Assembly (NCBI RefSeq): GCF_020251205.1
Contig: NZ_JAIWYX010000007.1
Span: forward strand, 248,001 to 312,000
Source: Arthrobacter sp. M4
GTDB taxonomy: Bacteria; Actinomycetota; Actinomycetes; Actinomycetales; Micrococcaceae
Length of the DNA stretch: 64,000 nt
Direction of reading: 5' to 3'
Position numbers and translations under genes: made by a program. Positions 1-8,642 of the stretch are shown in pieces. Positions within the stretch are counted from its first letter, which is position 1; every line of letters starts with the position of its first letter. The notes under the pieces were generated by a model. It was given only the letters and a program-made list of their open reading frames with translations. It did no database searches and had not been told where the DNA came from.

Positions 1-1
1 T

Positions 2-1456
2 GACGGCCGCGTCCAGCAGGGCAGTGGCGAACCTGTCACCCTGACTGCTGCCGCCACAGGCGAGGCCTTCGCCAGCTACAACGACCCCGGAACGGCAGGC
101 GCCGATGCTGTCCTGGCGTCCGCCGTCGACGGTGCCGCGCTCTGGGGCGCCATGAACCCCTTCGAGCGCGCCGCTATCCTTCGTAACGTGTCCCACGTGG
201 TCGCTGAACACGCCGAGGAATTGGCCATCCTGGAGTCAGCCACCACGGGCAAGCCCATCCGCGATGCCCGCACCGAGGCCGCCAAGGTGGCCGAGATGTT
301 CGGCTACTACGCCGGCTGGGCAGACAAAGTTACCGGCAGCACGATTCCCGTGCCGGGGGAGTGGCTCGCGTACACCCAGCGCGTGCCGTGGGGTGTCGTT
401 GTCGCGGTCACCCCGTGGAACGCGCCGCTCTTCACCGCCGGCTGGAACTCCGCGGCCCCGCTCGCGGCGGGTAACGCCGTCGTCGTTAAGCCCAGCGAGT
501 TCACGCCGGCCTCCACCGTGCGGCTTGCCCAGCTGGCCGTCGAGGCGGGCCTGCCCGCGGGGGTCTTCAACGTCGGTGTTGGGCTCGGCGCCACCATGGG
601 AGCCGCCTTCACCACGGACCGCCGTGTGGGCAAGGTCAGCTTCATCGGTTCGGTCCCCACCGGCCGACGGGTTGCCGTGGCAGCCGCCCAGGCTGGCATC
701 CCCACTGTCCTCGAACTCGGCGGCAAGAGCGCCAACATCGTCTTCGCCGACGCGGATCTGGACTGCGCCGCCGACGGCGCAGTATCTGCCATCTTCTCCG
801 GGGCAGGCCAGTCCTGCGTGGCCGGCTCTCGCCTGCTGGTGCAGCGCAGCGTCTACCGCGAGTTCGTGGACCGTGTCGCGGAGAAGGCCGCCAGGCTGCG
901 CGTAGGCGACCCGTTGGCCTCGAACACCGAGGTGGGACCGATCATCACCGCTCCGCAGTTCGCCACAGTCACCTCGCTGATCGGACAAGGACTCGACGAC
1001 GGCGCCCGTCGCCTCACCGGCGCGGCCCTACCGGAGGAGCTCGCTGCCGGGCCCTATTCCGGCGGCCACTGGGTGCTGCCCACAGTGCTCGACGGCGTGA
1101 CCCCGGCGAACCGTCTTGAAACCACCGAGGTCTTTGGTCCGGTTGTGGGGGCGGACGCGTTCGACACCGAGGCCGAGGCCATCGCCCGGGCGAATGCCAC
1201 CAGCTTCGGCCTCGCTGGCGCAGTGTGGACCGCCAACGTCACAAGGGCCCACCACGTCGCCCAGTCCGTCAAGGCCGGCACCTTCTGGATCAACGCGTAC
1301 AAGACCATCCACGTGGCCGTGCCGTTCGGAGGCTTCGGGGACTCGGGCCACGGCCGCTCCTCCGGCCCCGGAGTGCTGGACGAGTACACGCAGACCAAGG
1401 CCGTGTGGGTTCCCACGCAGGCTGCCGGTGCACCGTTCCCGTCGCTGAGCTACTGA
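2..1456 (+). CDS. NAD(P)-dependent aldehyde dehydrogenase, 5' end outside window
   Basis: Aldehyde dehydrogenase family: oxidises an aldehyde to the acid with NAD(P). The reading frame is open to the left edge, and the residues before the first internal ATG (152) still look like the family N-terminus, so the gene starts upstream of the window. Counted from ATG 152, the catalytic Glu is near residue 188 (LELGGKS) and the nucleophilic Cys is residue 222 (GQSCVAG), the usual 34-residue spacing. The cofactor motif FIGSVPTG is present. It ends 20 bp before an M20 hydrolase gene and probably forms an operon with it and the DUF3100 gene. The aldehyde substrate cannot be told from sequence. Confidence 0.93.
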   Translation, partial: DGRVQQGSGEPVTLTAAATGEAFASYNDPGTAGADAVLASAVDGAALWGAMNPFERAAILRNVSHVVAEHAEELAILESATTGKPIRDARTEAAKVAEMFGYYAGWADKVTGSTIPVPGEWLAYTQRVPWGVVVAVTPWNAPLFTAGWNSAAPLAAGNAVVVKPSEFTPASTVRLAQLAVEAGLPAGVFNVGVGLGATMGAAFTTDRRVGKVSFIGSVPTGRRVAVAAAQAGIPTVLELGGKSANIVFADADLDCAADGAVSAIFSGAGQSCVAGSRLLVQRSVYREFVDRVAEKAARLRVGDPLASNTEVGPIITAPQFATVTSLIGQGLDDGARRLTGAALPEELAAGPYSGGHWVLPTVLDGVTPANRLETTEVFGPVVGADAFDTEAEAIARANATSFGLAGAVWTANVTRAHHVAQSVKAGTFWINAYKTIHVAVPFGGFGDSGHGRSSGPGVLDEYTQTKAVWVPTQAAGAPFPSLSY

Positions 1457-1476
1457 CTTCTTGGAGGAAAACAATC

Positions 1477-2688
1477 GTGGAACTTACCCGGACCGCTGAA
1501 AGTCCTGAAGCCGTCAAAGGACGCATCGAGGAGACCCTGCAGGAATGGCAGGACCGCGTGCTGGCCTTGAGCCGCGCCATCCACGCCCAGCCGGAACTGG
1601 CTTTCGAAGAAGTCAGGGCCGCCGCCGCGGTCACTGCTTTGCTTGAGGAAGCAGGCTATGACGTCGAACGCGGCACGGCCGGCCTGCCCACCGCCTTCAC
1701 CGCCACTGCCGGCACCGGTGAGCTGGTGGTCGCGTTCTGCGTCGAATACGACGCCCTTCCCGACGTCGGCCATGCCTGCGGACACAACCTGATCGCCGGC
1801 GCTTCCATCGCCGCTGCCCTGGCGCTGCTGCCGTACGTGGACGAACTCGGCATCACACTGAAGGCCATCGGCACGCCGGCTGAGGAACACGGCGGCGGCA
1901 AGGCGCTCATGCTGGAACGCGGAGTGTTCGACGGCGTAGCGCTGGCAATGATGGTCCACCCGGTTCAGGCGGGCATCACCTACAACCCCGCCGGCACCTC
2001 CGCGCAAGCGGTAGGCCGCTACCGTGCAACGTTCCGCGGCCATGCCTCGCACGCCGCTGCAGCGCCCCACCTGGGTGTCAACGCCGCTGATGCAGCGACT
2101 ATCACCCAGGTAGCGGTTGGCCTGCTACGCCAGCAAATCCCCGGCGATCACCGCATAGCGATGTTCATCCAGGAAGCCGGTCACGCCACCAACATCATCC
2201 CGGACCTGGCCGTCGTCGAATTCGAATGCCGCGCATTCACGCTGGACGAATACCACGCCCTGCTGGAACGCGTCCGCAAGTGTTTCGAGGCCGGAGCCCT
2301 GGCCACCGGGACAACACTGGACATCGAATCCACCGAGCCGCTCTATGAACCACTGATCCAGGACGAGGACCTCGCCACCCACTGGACCGACGCCATGGCT
2401 TCGTTCGGCTATGACGTCTCCCCGTCCAAGGGCCTTGGCGGAGGATCCACGGACATGGGCAACGTGTCGCAGGTCGTCCCCAGCCTGCACCCGTGGCTCA
2501 GCATCCCGGGCGCCGACGTGCCCATCCACTCGCATGGTTTTGCGGCCCTCGCGGACACCCCCGAGGCCTACCGAATGATGTTCCAGGGCGCGCTCGCGAT
2601 GGCCTGGACCGTGGCCGGAGTCGCCCACAATCCCCAACAAAAGAGCCGATTCATCGGCGCGGCAGCCGCACGGCCTGCCACGATCTAG
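1477..2688 (+). CDS. M20 family metallo-amidohydrolase (AbgB/aminoacylase-like)
   Basis: Zinc-dependent M20-type amidohydrolase of 403 residues, the class that splits N-acyl or p-aminobenzoyl amino acids. The metal-binding HACGHN motif and the EEHGGGK catalytic segment are visible, followed by the dimerisation domain (residues about 180-290). The frame is open further upstream, but the GTG at 1477 is preceded by GGAGGA at 1463-1468, and upstream residues do not look like the family, so this start was chosen. It sits between an aldehyde dehydrogenase and a DUF3100 membrane protein, suggesting uptake and hydrolysis of one amide substrate. Substrate unknown. Confidence 0.9.
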   Translation: MELTRTAESPEAVKGRIEETLQEWQDRVLALSRAIHAQPELAFEEVRAAAAVTALLEEAGYDVERGTAGLPTAFTATAGTGELVVAFCVEYDALPDVGHACGHNLIAGASIAAALALLPYVDELGITLKAIGTPAEEHGGGKALMLERGVFDGVALAMMVHPVQAGITYNPAGTSAQAVGRYRATFRGHASHAAAAPHLGVNAADAATITQVAVGLLRQQIPGDHRIAMFIQEAGHATNIIPDLAVVEFECRAFTLDEYHALLERVRKCFEAGALATGTTLDIESTEPLYEPLIQDEDLATHWTDAMASFGYDVSPSKGLGGGSTDMGNVSQVVPSLHPWLSIPGADVPIHSHGFAALADTPEAYRMMFQGALAMAWTVAGVAHNPQQKSRFIGAAAARPATI

Positions 2689-2699
2689 GAAGGTGCCGC

Positions 2700-4199
2700 A
2701 TGAGTACCAAGCCTGCTTCCGCAGTAAGGACCATTGAGGTCAAAAAGTCGCTGCCCATCGCGGCGCTAGCACTTGCAATTGCTGTGACCGTGCAGCTGAT
2801 CGGGCAACTCAAACTCGACGTAGGCATCGGGTCAATCATTGTGTTCCCCATGGTGTGGGGCCTGATCGCCGGTGTACTGTTCTCCGTCCAGAAGTTCAAG
2901 CCTCTTGGCATCGACCTGCAGAAAATCGCTGCCGCACTGGTTGGCGTTGCCGTGATGCTGCTGGTGGCACGGCTGGCGTTTACCATCGGTCCCAGCCTGC
3001 CAACCTTGGTCAAGGCCGGCCCGGCCCTGCTCTTGCAAGAAGTCGGGCACCTGCTCGGTACCGTGTTCCTCGCCCTCCCGCTGGCCGTTCTCCTGCGCAT
3101 GGGCAAGGCCACCGTCGGCGCAACCTTCTCGCTGGACCGCGAGCCCTCCTTTGCCATGGTTAGCGAGAAGTACGGCCCAGACTCCGATCAATACCGTGGC
3201 GTCCTGGCCATGTATGTATTCGGAACCCTCTTCGGCGCTGTGTACATCACCCTGCTCACGTCGCTGGTCTCCAACTGGCGAATTTTCGACCCGCTTGCGC
3301 TTGCCATGGGTTCGGGCGTGGGCTCCGGTTCCATGATGGCGGCATCCGCGGCCAGCATCACGGCGGCCTATCCGGGCGACAAGGACGCCATCCTGGGCAT
3401 GGCCGCTGTGTCCAACCTGATCACCACCATCTTGGGCGTGTACGTGGGCATCTACATCGCGTTGCCGCTGGCCGACCGGTTCTACCGGCTGCTGACCCGC
3501 AGCCAAGGCGCTCGCGAGGAAGCCCTCGCCAGCGTTCCATCAGCGGGAGCAGCAGCTGCGGCCGCCGCTCATCTGGGCGCGGCCCACAAGCCCTCCGCGC
3601 ACTCCGCAAGCCTGCGTAACGTAACCGGGCACGACGGCGACACCTCCACGGGTGGGGAGCACACCGTCGTCGAACATCGAGGTGATGCTGCACCTGCAGA
3701 CGCGGAGGCTTCCGCTGAGGCCAACCGGCGCTTTCGCGAGCAGGTGGCGGCAAGCACCGAGGAAGTCCGGCTCCCGCTGTGGGCTTCGATGAGCATCCTG
3801 TCCATCATCGGTATCGGCACGGCTTCCGTGGCTGCCAAGGGCTTCAGCCTCTCAATCGTGGGTGGTTACGCAGTGCTGGTGGGCCTAGTGCTCCTGAGCA
3901 TGCTGCTGGCGTGGGCAAGCCGCAAGATCTCCGCGATCGTGTGGGCCACCACCCTTGGTGCCCTGATCTCCAGCCCGTGGTCTCCCGTGGCCGGTGTGCT
4001 GGGTGACCTGGTGAAGAGCGTGGACTTCCTCTCCATCGCCACGGTTGTCCTCACCTGCGCCGGCCTGTCGCTGGGCAAGGACATCCCGTTGCTTCGTCAG
4101 ATCGGCTGGAAGATCATCCCAGTTGGACTGGTTGCCATCACGGCGTCGTTCCTGCTTTCGGCAGTGATTGCGGAATTCGCGCTCGGGCTGTGGCACTAA
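2700..4199 (+). CDS. DUF3100 family membrane protein, putative transporter
   Basis: Polytopic membrane protein of 499 residues that I recognise as the DUF3100 family. Two hydrophobic halves (roughly residues 15-265 and 360-499) flank a hydrophilic Ala/His/Glu-rich linker (about 270-355). The start ATG at 2700 has AGGAAGG upstream, overlapping the end of the preceding gene, so it is co-transcribed with the M20 hydrolase. The glycine-rich segment GSGVGSGSMMAASAA in the first half resembles substrate-pathway helices of transporters. A role in importing the hydrolase substrate is inference from the operon; no transport function is established by the sequence itself. Confidence 0.85.
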   Translation: MSTKPASAVRTIEVKKSLPIAALALAIAVTVQLIGQLKLDVGIGSIIVFPMVWGLIAGVLFSVQKFKPLGIDLQKIAAALVGVAVMLLVARLAFTIGPSLPTLVKAGPALLLQEVGHLLGTVFLALPLAVLLRMGKATVGATFSLDREPSFAMVSEKYGPDSDQYRGVLAMYVFGTLFGAVYITLLTSLVSNWRIFDPLALAMGSGVGSGSMMAASAASITAAYPGDKDAILGMAAVSNLITTILGVYVGIYIALPLADRFYRLLTRSQGAREEALASVPSAGAAAAAAAHLGAAHKPSAHSASLRNVTGHDGDTSTGGEHTVVEHRGDAAPADAEASAEANRRFREQVAASTEEVRLPLWASMSILSIIGIGTASVAAKGFSLSIVGGYAVLVGLVLLSMLLAWASRKISAIVWATTLGALISSPWSPVAGVLGDLVKSVDFLSIATVVLTCAGLSLGKDIPLLRQIGWKIIPVGLVAITASFLLSAVIAEFALGLWH

Positions 4200-4215
4200 T
4201 TCGCTTAGAACCTTT

Positions 4216-4232
4216 GGCGCCGTCACGGCGCC
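4216..4232 (+). terminator. Short GC-rich hairpin after DUF3100 gene
   Basis: Perfect 7-bp inverted repeat GGCGCCG/CGGCGCC with a 3-nt loop, 16 bp after the DUF3100 stop codon. No T-run follows, but a second, larger hairpin lies 20 bp downstream. Confidence 0.5.
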
Positions 4233-4251
4233 GTCCATCCCCCCCAATAGG

Positions 4252-4315
4252 ACTTCGTCCCTTGGCCGTTCTTTCGTTGCTTCCCAATAACGAAAGAACG
4301 GCCGAGGGACGAAGT
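4252..4315 (+). terminator. Long 27-bp stem-loop terminator
   Basis: The arms 4252-4278 and 4289-4315 pair over 27 positions with a 10-nt loop. The only non-Watson-Crick pair is U4263-G4304, a wobble in the plus-strand transcript. It lies between the DUF3100 operon and the ArsR promoter and would insulate the two units. Only a weak T-stretch (TTGTTT) follows. Confidence 0.7.
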
Positions 4316-4329
4316 TGTTTAAGAAATCA

Positions 4330-4373
4330 TTGAACCAAACGGTTCACTAAGCTATACTGAACTACATGGTTCA
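4330..4373 (+). promoter_or_regulatory. Leaderless ArsR-type promoter with twin operators
   Basis: The -35 TTGAAC (4330-4335), a 17-bp spacer and the -10 TATACT (4353-4358) place the start of transcription at about 4365/4366, the A of the ATG. Two 16-bp inverted repeats, TGAACCAAACGGTTCA (4331-4346) and TGAACTACATGGTTCA (4358-4373), are 27 bp apart; the first overlaps the -35 and the second the start codon. This is the layout expected for autorepression by the ArsR protein encoded next. Confidence 0.7.
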
Positions 4374-4701
4374 GCAAGAGATCCTCGATAAGACGTTCGC
4401 AGCCCTGTCGGATGCGACGCGTCGGGCGATCCTGGTCCGGCTTGGCCAAGGGCCCGCCAGCATTGGCGAACTCGCGGAGCCAGCCGGCATGACCCTGACC
4501 GGCCTCAAGAAACACGTGCAGGTGCTGGAGGACGCAGGGCTGGTGGTCACGGAGAAAGTAGGGCGGTCCCGCGAGTGCCGCCTAGGGACGGAGCATTTGG
4601 AGGAGGCCCTGGGGTGGATCAACCGCTACCAGCGGCTGTGGGAGCGGCGCCTCGATGGGCTCGAGGCCTACTTCCTGCTCAAGAAAGGAACTGAGCAATG
4701 A
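4366..4701 (+). CDS. ArsR-family transcriptional regulator
   Basis: Winged-helix repressor of 111 residues. The N-terminal pattern (FAALSDATRRAILVRL, then a recognition helix around GMTLTGLKKHVQVLEDAGL) is the ArsR/SmtB type that occurs beside SRPBCC proteins; it lacks the metal-binding ELCVCDL motif, so a metal ligand is unlikely. The promoter geometry places the transcript start on the ATG, so it is probably leaderless and has no Shine-Dalgarno site. Its stop overlaps the ATG of the SRPBCC gene (ATGA), coupling the two. Confidence 0.9.
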   Translation: MVQQEILDKTFAALSDATRRAILVRLGQGPASIGELAEPAGMTLTGLKKHVQVLEDAGLVVTEKVGRSRECRLGTEHLEEALGWINRYQRLWERRLDGLEAYFLLKKGTEQ

Positions 4702-5180
4702 CGTACAACCTGACTGTTTCCCGCGTCATTCCGGCCAGCCCGGACGAAGTTTTCGATGCTTACACGGACGCGGAGAAGGTCAAGACCTGGTTCAACCTGC
4801 TCAATGACGAACCGGGCATAGCGGAAATCGCGATCGACCTCCGTGTTGGGGGCGAATGGGTGAGCGTCTGGGGCAAAAACCCCAACGAGCTCTACCAGGA
4901 GACGCAGATCTTCCGCATCATCGACCGGCCCCGCCGGCTTGTGACGACGTCCACCGGCAGCGACCCGAGCGGCGACTCGCTCACCACCGAGGTGGACGTC
5001 ACCTTTGAAGAGCACGACGGCGGCACGCTGATGACCGTCGTCCAGACCGGCTTCCCCACGGAAGAGATGCGCGACTTCTTTGCAACGATGGCATGGAATG
5101 GCGCCTTCGACCGGATCGCGGCCTTCTTTACACAGGGCCACGCCTACGCGGACGGTGCCACGAAGGGCGAATCTTCCTAG
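4698..5180 (+). CDS. SRPBCC (AHSA1-like) domain protein
   Basis: A 160-residue START/Bet v1-fold protein with the AHSA1 pattern: an early segment VSRVIPASPDEVFDAYTD, a central GGEWVSVWG strand and a C-terminal helix ending in AFDRIAAFF. Such proteins bind hydrophobic ligands or act as small enzymes or co-chaperones; the ligand is not known. It overlaps the ArsR gene by 4 nt, so the regulator and this protein are made together. The same two domains occur fused in the protein at 17355-18107. Confidence 0.88.
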   Translation: MTYNLTVSRVIPASPDEVFDAYTDAEKVKTWFNLLNDEPGIAEIAIDLRVGGEWVSVWGKNPNELYQETQIFRIIDRPRRLVTTSTGSDPSGDSLTTEVDVTFEEHDGGTLMTVVQTGFPTEEMRDFFATMAWNGAFDRIAAFFTQGHAYADGATKGESS

Positions 5181-5206
5181 GGCGCAGCCTCCAGGCAACG
5201 CTGTTC

Positions 5207-5596
5207 TTATCGCTGTGCCGGCGCCGGTTCTGCCGGCGCCGGCTCCTTTTGCCAGGGCCAGCGTCCGGTGATTTCGAGTTCCAGCGAGAAGCTGAGGAAG
5301 GTCCGGATCGCCACGATGATTGCCAGTACCCCAACGCTTTCAAACGTCGGGGTCACGGCGACTGTCCGGATGATGTCGGCGGCCACCAGGAGTTCCAGGC
5401 CCAGGAGGATGGACCTGCCCAGCAACTGCCGATACGTGCGATACACCGACATTTTCACGCCAGCTGCCTGGGCCCGTTTGGGCTGGTAGCCCCTTAGCGC
5501 CAAAGGGATGGACACCACGGCGCCGATCACCATCACGGCCACCCCCGCGAAATCCACCACCCGACCTGTTGTTTCAATAATCAGCTGGAAATCCAT
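5207..5596 (-). CDS. DUF1622 family membrane protein
   Basis: A 129-residue membrane protein that I recognise as DUF1622. Three hydrophobic segments are visible (about residues 14-34, 60-78 and 84-105), with a short charged loop between the first two. A good ribosome binding site (AAAGGAG) precedes the ATG. The C-terminus ends in a Pro/Ala-rich stretch encoded by a GCCGGCGCCGG direct repeat. It converges on the SRPBCC gene. Function unknown. Confidence 0.82.
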   Translation of the reverse strand: MDFQLIIETTGRVVDFAGVAVMVIGAVVSIPLALRGYQPKRAQAAGVKMSVYRTYRQLLGRSILLGLELLVAADIIRTVAVTPTFESVGVLAIIVAIRTFLSFSLELEITGRWPWQKEPAPAEPAPAQR

Positions 5597-5646
5597 GCTT
5601 CTCCTTTTTGCGGCAGTTCACGCGGGGGATTCTGGTGAACGTTTAG

Positions 5647-6507
5647 CTAAGGGTGGCGGACGCCTTTTCCGGCGAGGATTGCCCGATAGCCTGCCACATA
5701 GCTCGGATACTCGAATTCGAATCCTGTTGCCCGTAGGCGCTGGCTCGAACATCGTTTATCGCCGCCCCGGGCAATTGCCAAGGGCCCGGTTTGTGGTTCC
5801 TCGTACCCCATTTCCTTGGCCAGGAATCGCAAAACGTCACCCAATTCAGCCGGGTCTTCGTCGACTCCCAGATATATGGCACCCGGTTCGCTGGCCATAG
5901 TGGCGAGGTGGACGATTGCTGCAGCTGCGTCGTCGCGGTGAATGCGGTTTGTGTGACGGGGCTGATCTGGAATTACGGCTTGTCGGCTGCGAACCTGGTC
6001 GATTAGCCGGGTGCGGCCCGGACCGTAAATTCCGCCCAGCCGCAGCGCGATTCCCGCCGTGGCTGTATTCGCGAGAGTGGAACGAAGCAATTCCTCGGCT
6101 TCAAGGATGATGCGGCCACTGAACGACCCCGGCTCCGCGGGTGTGGTTTCGTCGACAACAGCTCCGGCCGCATCGCTGTAAACCGCCGTCGAGGAGACAA
6201 ATAGCAAACGGCGGGGTGTGACGCCGTCGCGCTTTAGGGCGCGCAGAACATTGGCCAGCCCCTCAACATAGGCGGCCCGGTACGCCGACTCCGTTGCGGT
6301 ATCCGCCGCGATGGCAACGACGACGACGTCAACGTCTGCCGGGATCGGCGGCAGTTCCGCTGTGGCGAGGTCGGCGGCTGCGCCCTCTATTGCCGTCGGC
6401 AGCTTGCCTGGAGAGCGGCGCCAGCCGATGACGCGGTGCCCCGCCGCCGCGAATCGTAGCCCAGCCTCGGTTCCCAGGTCGCCGCAGCCGGCAATCAACA
6501 CAGTCAT
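5647..6507 (-). CDS. NAD(P)-binding SDR-type epimerase/dehydratase
   Basis: A 286-residue extended short-chain dehydrogenase-like protein. The N-terminal dinucleotide motif is GCGDLG (MTVLIAGCGDLGTEAG), followed by a second strand VIGWRR; the segment LLFVSSTAVYSD resembles the family's active-site Ser/Tyr strand, but the classical YxxxK is not clear, and SGRIILEAEE takes its place. The frame extends 24 codons further upstream, but ATG 6507 begins exactly at the Rossmann strand. It could be an atypical epimerase or a reductase-like sensor; the substrate is unknown. Confidence 0.8.
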   Translation of the reverse strand: MTVLIAGCGDLGTEAGLRFAAAGHRVIGWRRSPGKLPTAIEGAAADLATAELPPIPADVDVVVVAIAADTATESAYRAAYVEGLANVLRALKRDGVTPRRLLFVSSTAVYSDAAGAVVDETTPAEPGSFSGRIILEAEELLRSTLANTATAGIALRLGGIYGPGRTRLIDQVRSRQAVIPDQPRHTNRIHRDDAAAAIVHLATMASEPGAIYLGVDEDPAELGDVLRFLAKEMGYEEPQTGPLAIARGGDKRCSSQRLRATGFEFEYPSYVAGYRAILAGKGVRHP

Positions 6508-6642
6508 GAAGCCAGTTTGCCATTTGCTAAAGTCATCACCCCCAATCCCCGCCCAGCCACGGCCCGGCAAGTGAGACAAAGTTGGAAGTCCACATGGTGA
6601 GACGGGGGAGACTGTGACTTGCGGAATGCCTTAAGGTAGCCG

Positions 6643-6662
6643 AAATCCGTTTCGTCGGATTT
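6643..6662. promoter_or_regulatory. Inverted repeat upstream of small membrane protein gene
   Basis: AAATCCG (6643-6649) and CGGATTT (6656-6662) form a 7-bp inverted repeat with a 6-nt spacer, about 70 bp before the start at 6733 in the divergent intergenic region 6508-6732. It may be an operator or a small terminator. Confidence 0.3.
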
Positions 6663-6732
6663 GGGCCGGAGAGGGTCAAAGGCGCCCCTCCTCTAGCTCT
6701 CCACTAAGTGCCGAATTCTTGAAAGTTCCACC

Positions 6733-7341
6733 ATGACAACTTCCGACTCCATGCCGAAGGCCGCTGTCCCGGCGAATGTAAATCCGAAGTATGGCCGAAA
6801 GCTGGAGCCGGAATCCGAGGGATTTGTGCTTCTGGACGAATTCACTTTTGACCCAATTGCGGCAAAGGCCGAGCACCATCGAATTACTGCTGCCATTGCC
6901 AAGGCCGCTGCCGCAATGCGCAAAGTCCTTGCCCTCCGCGTCATCATCGCTGTTGTGGCTATTGCAAACCTCCCGCTCTTCCTGCTCAATAGCGGCTGGT
7001 TCGTTTACGCCATCGCGTTAGCCGTCGTCGTGGCTGTCCACGTATCTGTCTCGTGGCTGAACAAGCACGAGCCGCGTATTAGGCATCGCGGCCAGCAGGA
7101 ATTGCGCAAGCACAGTGACAACAGCGCAAACTATCGCAGGCTTCGCGACGGCGTGAAGTATGTCATCGACAAGCCAGCACGAATCAATGAGCAGCTTTAC
7201 CTTGAATTGCTCGCCGCCAAGCGTGTTGCCCTACATATGGCCGTGGGTACGCACGCGCTCCTGGACACCAGCGACGATTCCGCGTGGAAAGTGCGCATCA
7301 TCAGGGAGATCCCGGGCGCGGCGAAGGCTTCGCTGAACTAA
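6733..7341 (+). CDS. Hypothetical protein with two membrane helices
   Basis: A 202-residue protein I do not recognise. Residues 1-60 are hydrophilic, two adjacent hydrophobic segments lie at about 66-85 and 88-108, and the C-terminal 90 residues are basic and helical (LNKHEPRIRHRGQQELRKH). The ATG follows TTGAAAGTTCCACC, with no good ribosome binding site, so it may be leaderless or weakly translated. It stands alone, 77 bp before the adenine deaminase gene. Confidence 0.7.
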   Translation: MTTSDSMPKAAVPANVNPKYGRKLEPESEGFVLLDEFTFDPIAAKAEHHRITAAIAKAAAAMRKVLALRVIIAVVAIANLPLFLLNSGWFVYAIALAVVVAVHVSVSWLNKHEPRIRHRGQQELRKHSDNSANYRRLRDGVKYVIDKPARINEQLYLELLAAKRVALHMAVGTHALLDTSDDSAWKVRIIREIPGAAKASLN

Positions 7342-7418
7342 GTTCCACCGCGGAACCGGGCTCGCCGAGGCGCTGGGTTGACGGGTGTCTCAACCAGGCC
7401 GCCCACTACGGTTGAGGA

Positions 7419-8444
7419 ATGGACACTTTTGGCGAGACGCACACCCCAGCAGCCCTGCCCGTCGCTGAACTTCATCTTCATATAGAAGGCACACTTCAGC
7501 CAGAACTGATTTTCGCCCTGGCTGAGCGCAACGGCATCGAGCTCCCCTACAAGGACATCGACGAGTTGCGCGCGAAGTACGAGTTCACGGATCTGCAGTC
7601 ATTCCTGGACCTTTACTACGCCAACATGGCCGTGCTGCAAACCGAGCAGGACTTCGCGGACATGACCCGCGCCTACCTCCAGCGCGCCGCCGATGCCGGG
7701 GTGCGCCACGCCGAGATCATGATGGACCCCCAAGCACACGTCCAGCGCGGCGTGCCGCTCGCCATCTGTGTTAACGGCGTGGCTTCGGCGCTTGCGACGT
7801 CGGAACAGGACTTTGGTGTTTCGACCCTTCTGATTGCCGCCTTCCTCCGCGATATGCCCGAAGACAATGCGATCGACGTCCTGAACCAGCTCATCGCCAT
7901 CAATGCACCCATCGCCGGCATAGGACTCGACTCGGCAGAGGTGGGCAATCCGCCGTCGAAATTTGAGCGGCTGTTCCGGCGGGCCAAAGACGCTGGGCTG
8001 CACCGGATCGCCCACGCCGGCGAGGAGGGGCCGGCGTCGTACATCACTGACTCACTTGACCTGTTGGATGTGGAACGCATAGACCATGGGATTCGCTGCA
8101 TGGAGGATGAGGCGTTGGTGCAACGTCTCGTGAAGGAGCAAGTGCCGCTGACTGTGTGTCCGCTGTCCAATGTCAGGCTGCGTGCAGTCGACACCCTGGC
8201 CGATCATCCGTTGCCGGCGATGCTTGCTGCAGGGCTGAATGTCAGCGTCAATTCGGATGATCCTGCATACTTTGGCGGCTATGTGGACGACAATTTCCGC
8301 GAACTGGTCGGGGTCCATGACCTTTCGGTGGGGGAAAGGGCCCTTCTGGCTGCCAACTCTGTCCGCTCGGCGTTCTTGGACAATGCACGCAAGGAGGCGC
8401 TGCTGGCTCAAATCCATCGCTGGGAGATCGCGTCCGAGGACTAG
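7419..8444 (+). CDS. Adenine deaminase (adenosine deaminase superfamily)
   Basis: A 341-residue metal-dependent purine deaminase. The metal-binding HLH is at residues 19-21, HAGEEGP at 199-205, a DHG motif follows, and SDDPAYFGGY carries the metal-binding Asp. HAGEEGP and SDDPAYFGGY fit the adenine deaminase branch (adenine to hypoxanthine plus ammonia) better than classical adenosine deaminase. The upstream region holds an inverted repeat GGTTGA/TCAACC (7376-7395) and another GGTTGA next to the start, a possible operator. It may serve salvage together with the nucleoside hydrolase module at 12-17 kb. Confidence 0.9.
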   Translation: MDTFGETHTPAALPVAELHLHIEGTLQPELIFALAERNGIELPYKDIDELRAKYEFTDLQSFLDLYYANMAVLQTEQDFADMTRAYLQRAADAGVRHAEIMMDPQAHVQRGVPLAICVNGVASALATSEQDFGVSTLLIAAFLRDMPEDNAIDVLNQLIAINAPIAGIGLDSAEVGNPPSKFERLFRRAKDAGLHRIAHAGEEGPASYITDSLDLLDVERIDHGIRCMEDEALVQRLVKEQVPLTVCPLSNVRLRAVDTLADHPLPAMLAAGLNVSVNSDDPAYFGGYVDDNFRELVGVHDLSVGERALLAANSVRSAFLDNARKEALLAQIHRWEIASED

Positions 8445-8531
8445 GCGTGAATAAGGTAGCATCGCAAATGTTGCATTCAAAAAGTGACCTTAGCTGAGAC
8501 CCGTCAATCAGTTTGGGACCTTCCAAGCCGC

Positions 8532-8581
8532 TTAACCCGTAACAGTCGGTCACGACACACGCTGTTAACCCATAACAGTCG
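8532..8581 (+). repeat. 17-bp direct repeat in upstream region
   Basis: TTAACCCGTAACAGTCG (8532-8548) recurs as TTAACCCATAACAGTCG (8565-8581), 33 bp apart with one mismatch. The second copy is also part of the palindrome TGTTA-N5-TAACA. Both lie 60-110 bp before the start at 8643 and look like paired operator sites in the 198-bp gap 8445-8642. Confidence 0.5.
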
Positions 8582-8642
8582 CCGGATTTAACAGAACCTT
8601 GGCAGACTGCCCTTGGATCATTCGTGCCTGTGAAGGAGACCC

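Noticed and set aside
236..988. Long minus-strand open frame opposite the aldehyde dehydrogenase
   Set aside because: It is an antisense shadow of a high-GC gene: no ribosome binding site, Gly/Arg/His-rich composition and no domain.
4366..4701. Metal-sensing ArsR/SmtB repressor
   Set aside because: The Cys-containing metal motif of such sensors is absent; the SRPBCC partner suggests an organic ligand.
7419..8444. Classical adenosine deaminase
   Set aside because: HAGEEGP and SDDPAYFGGY match the adenine deaminase branch better, though adenosine activity cannot be excluded.
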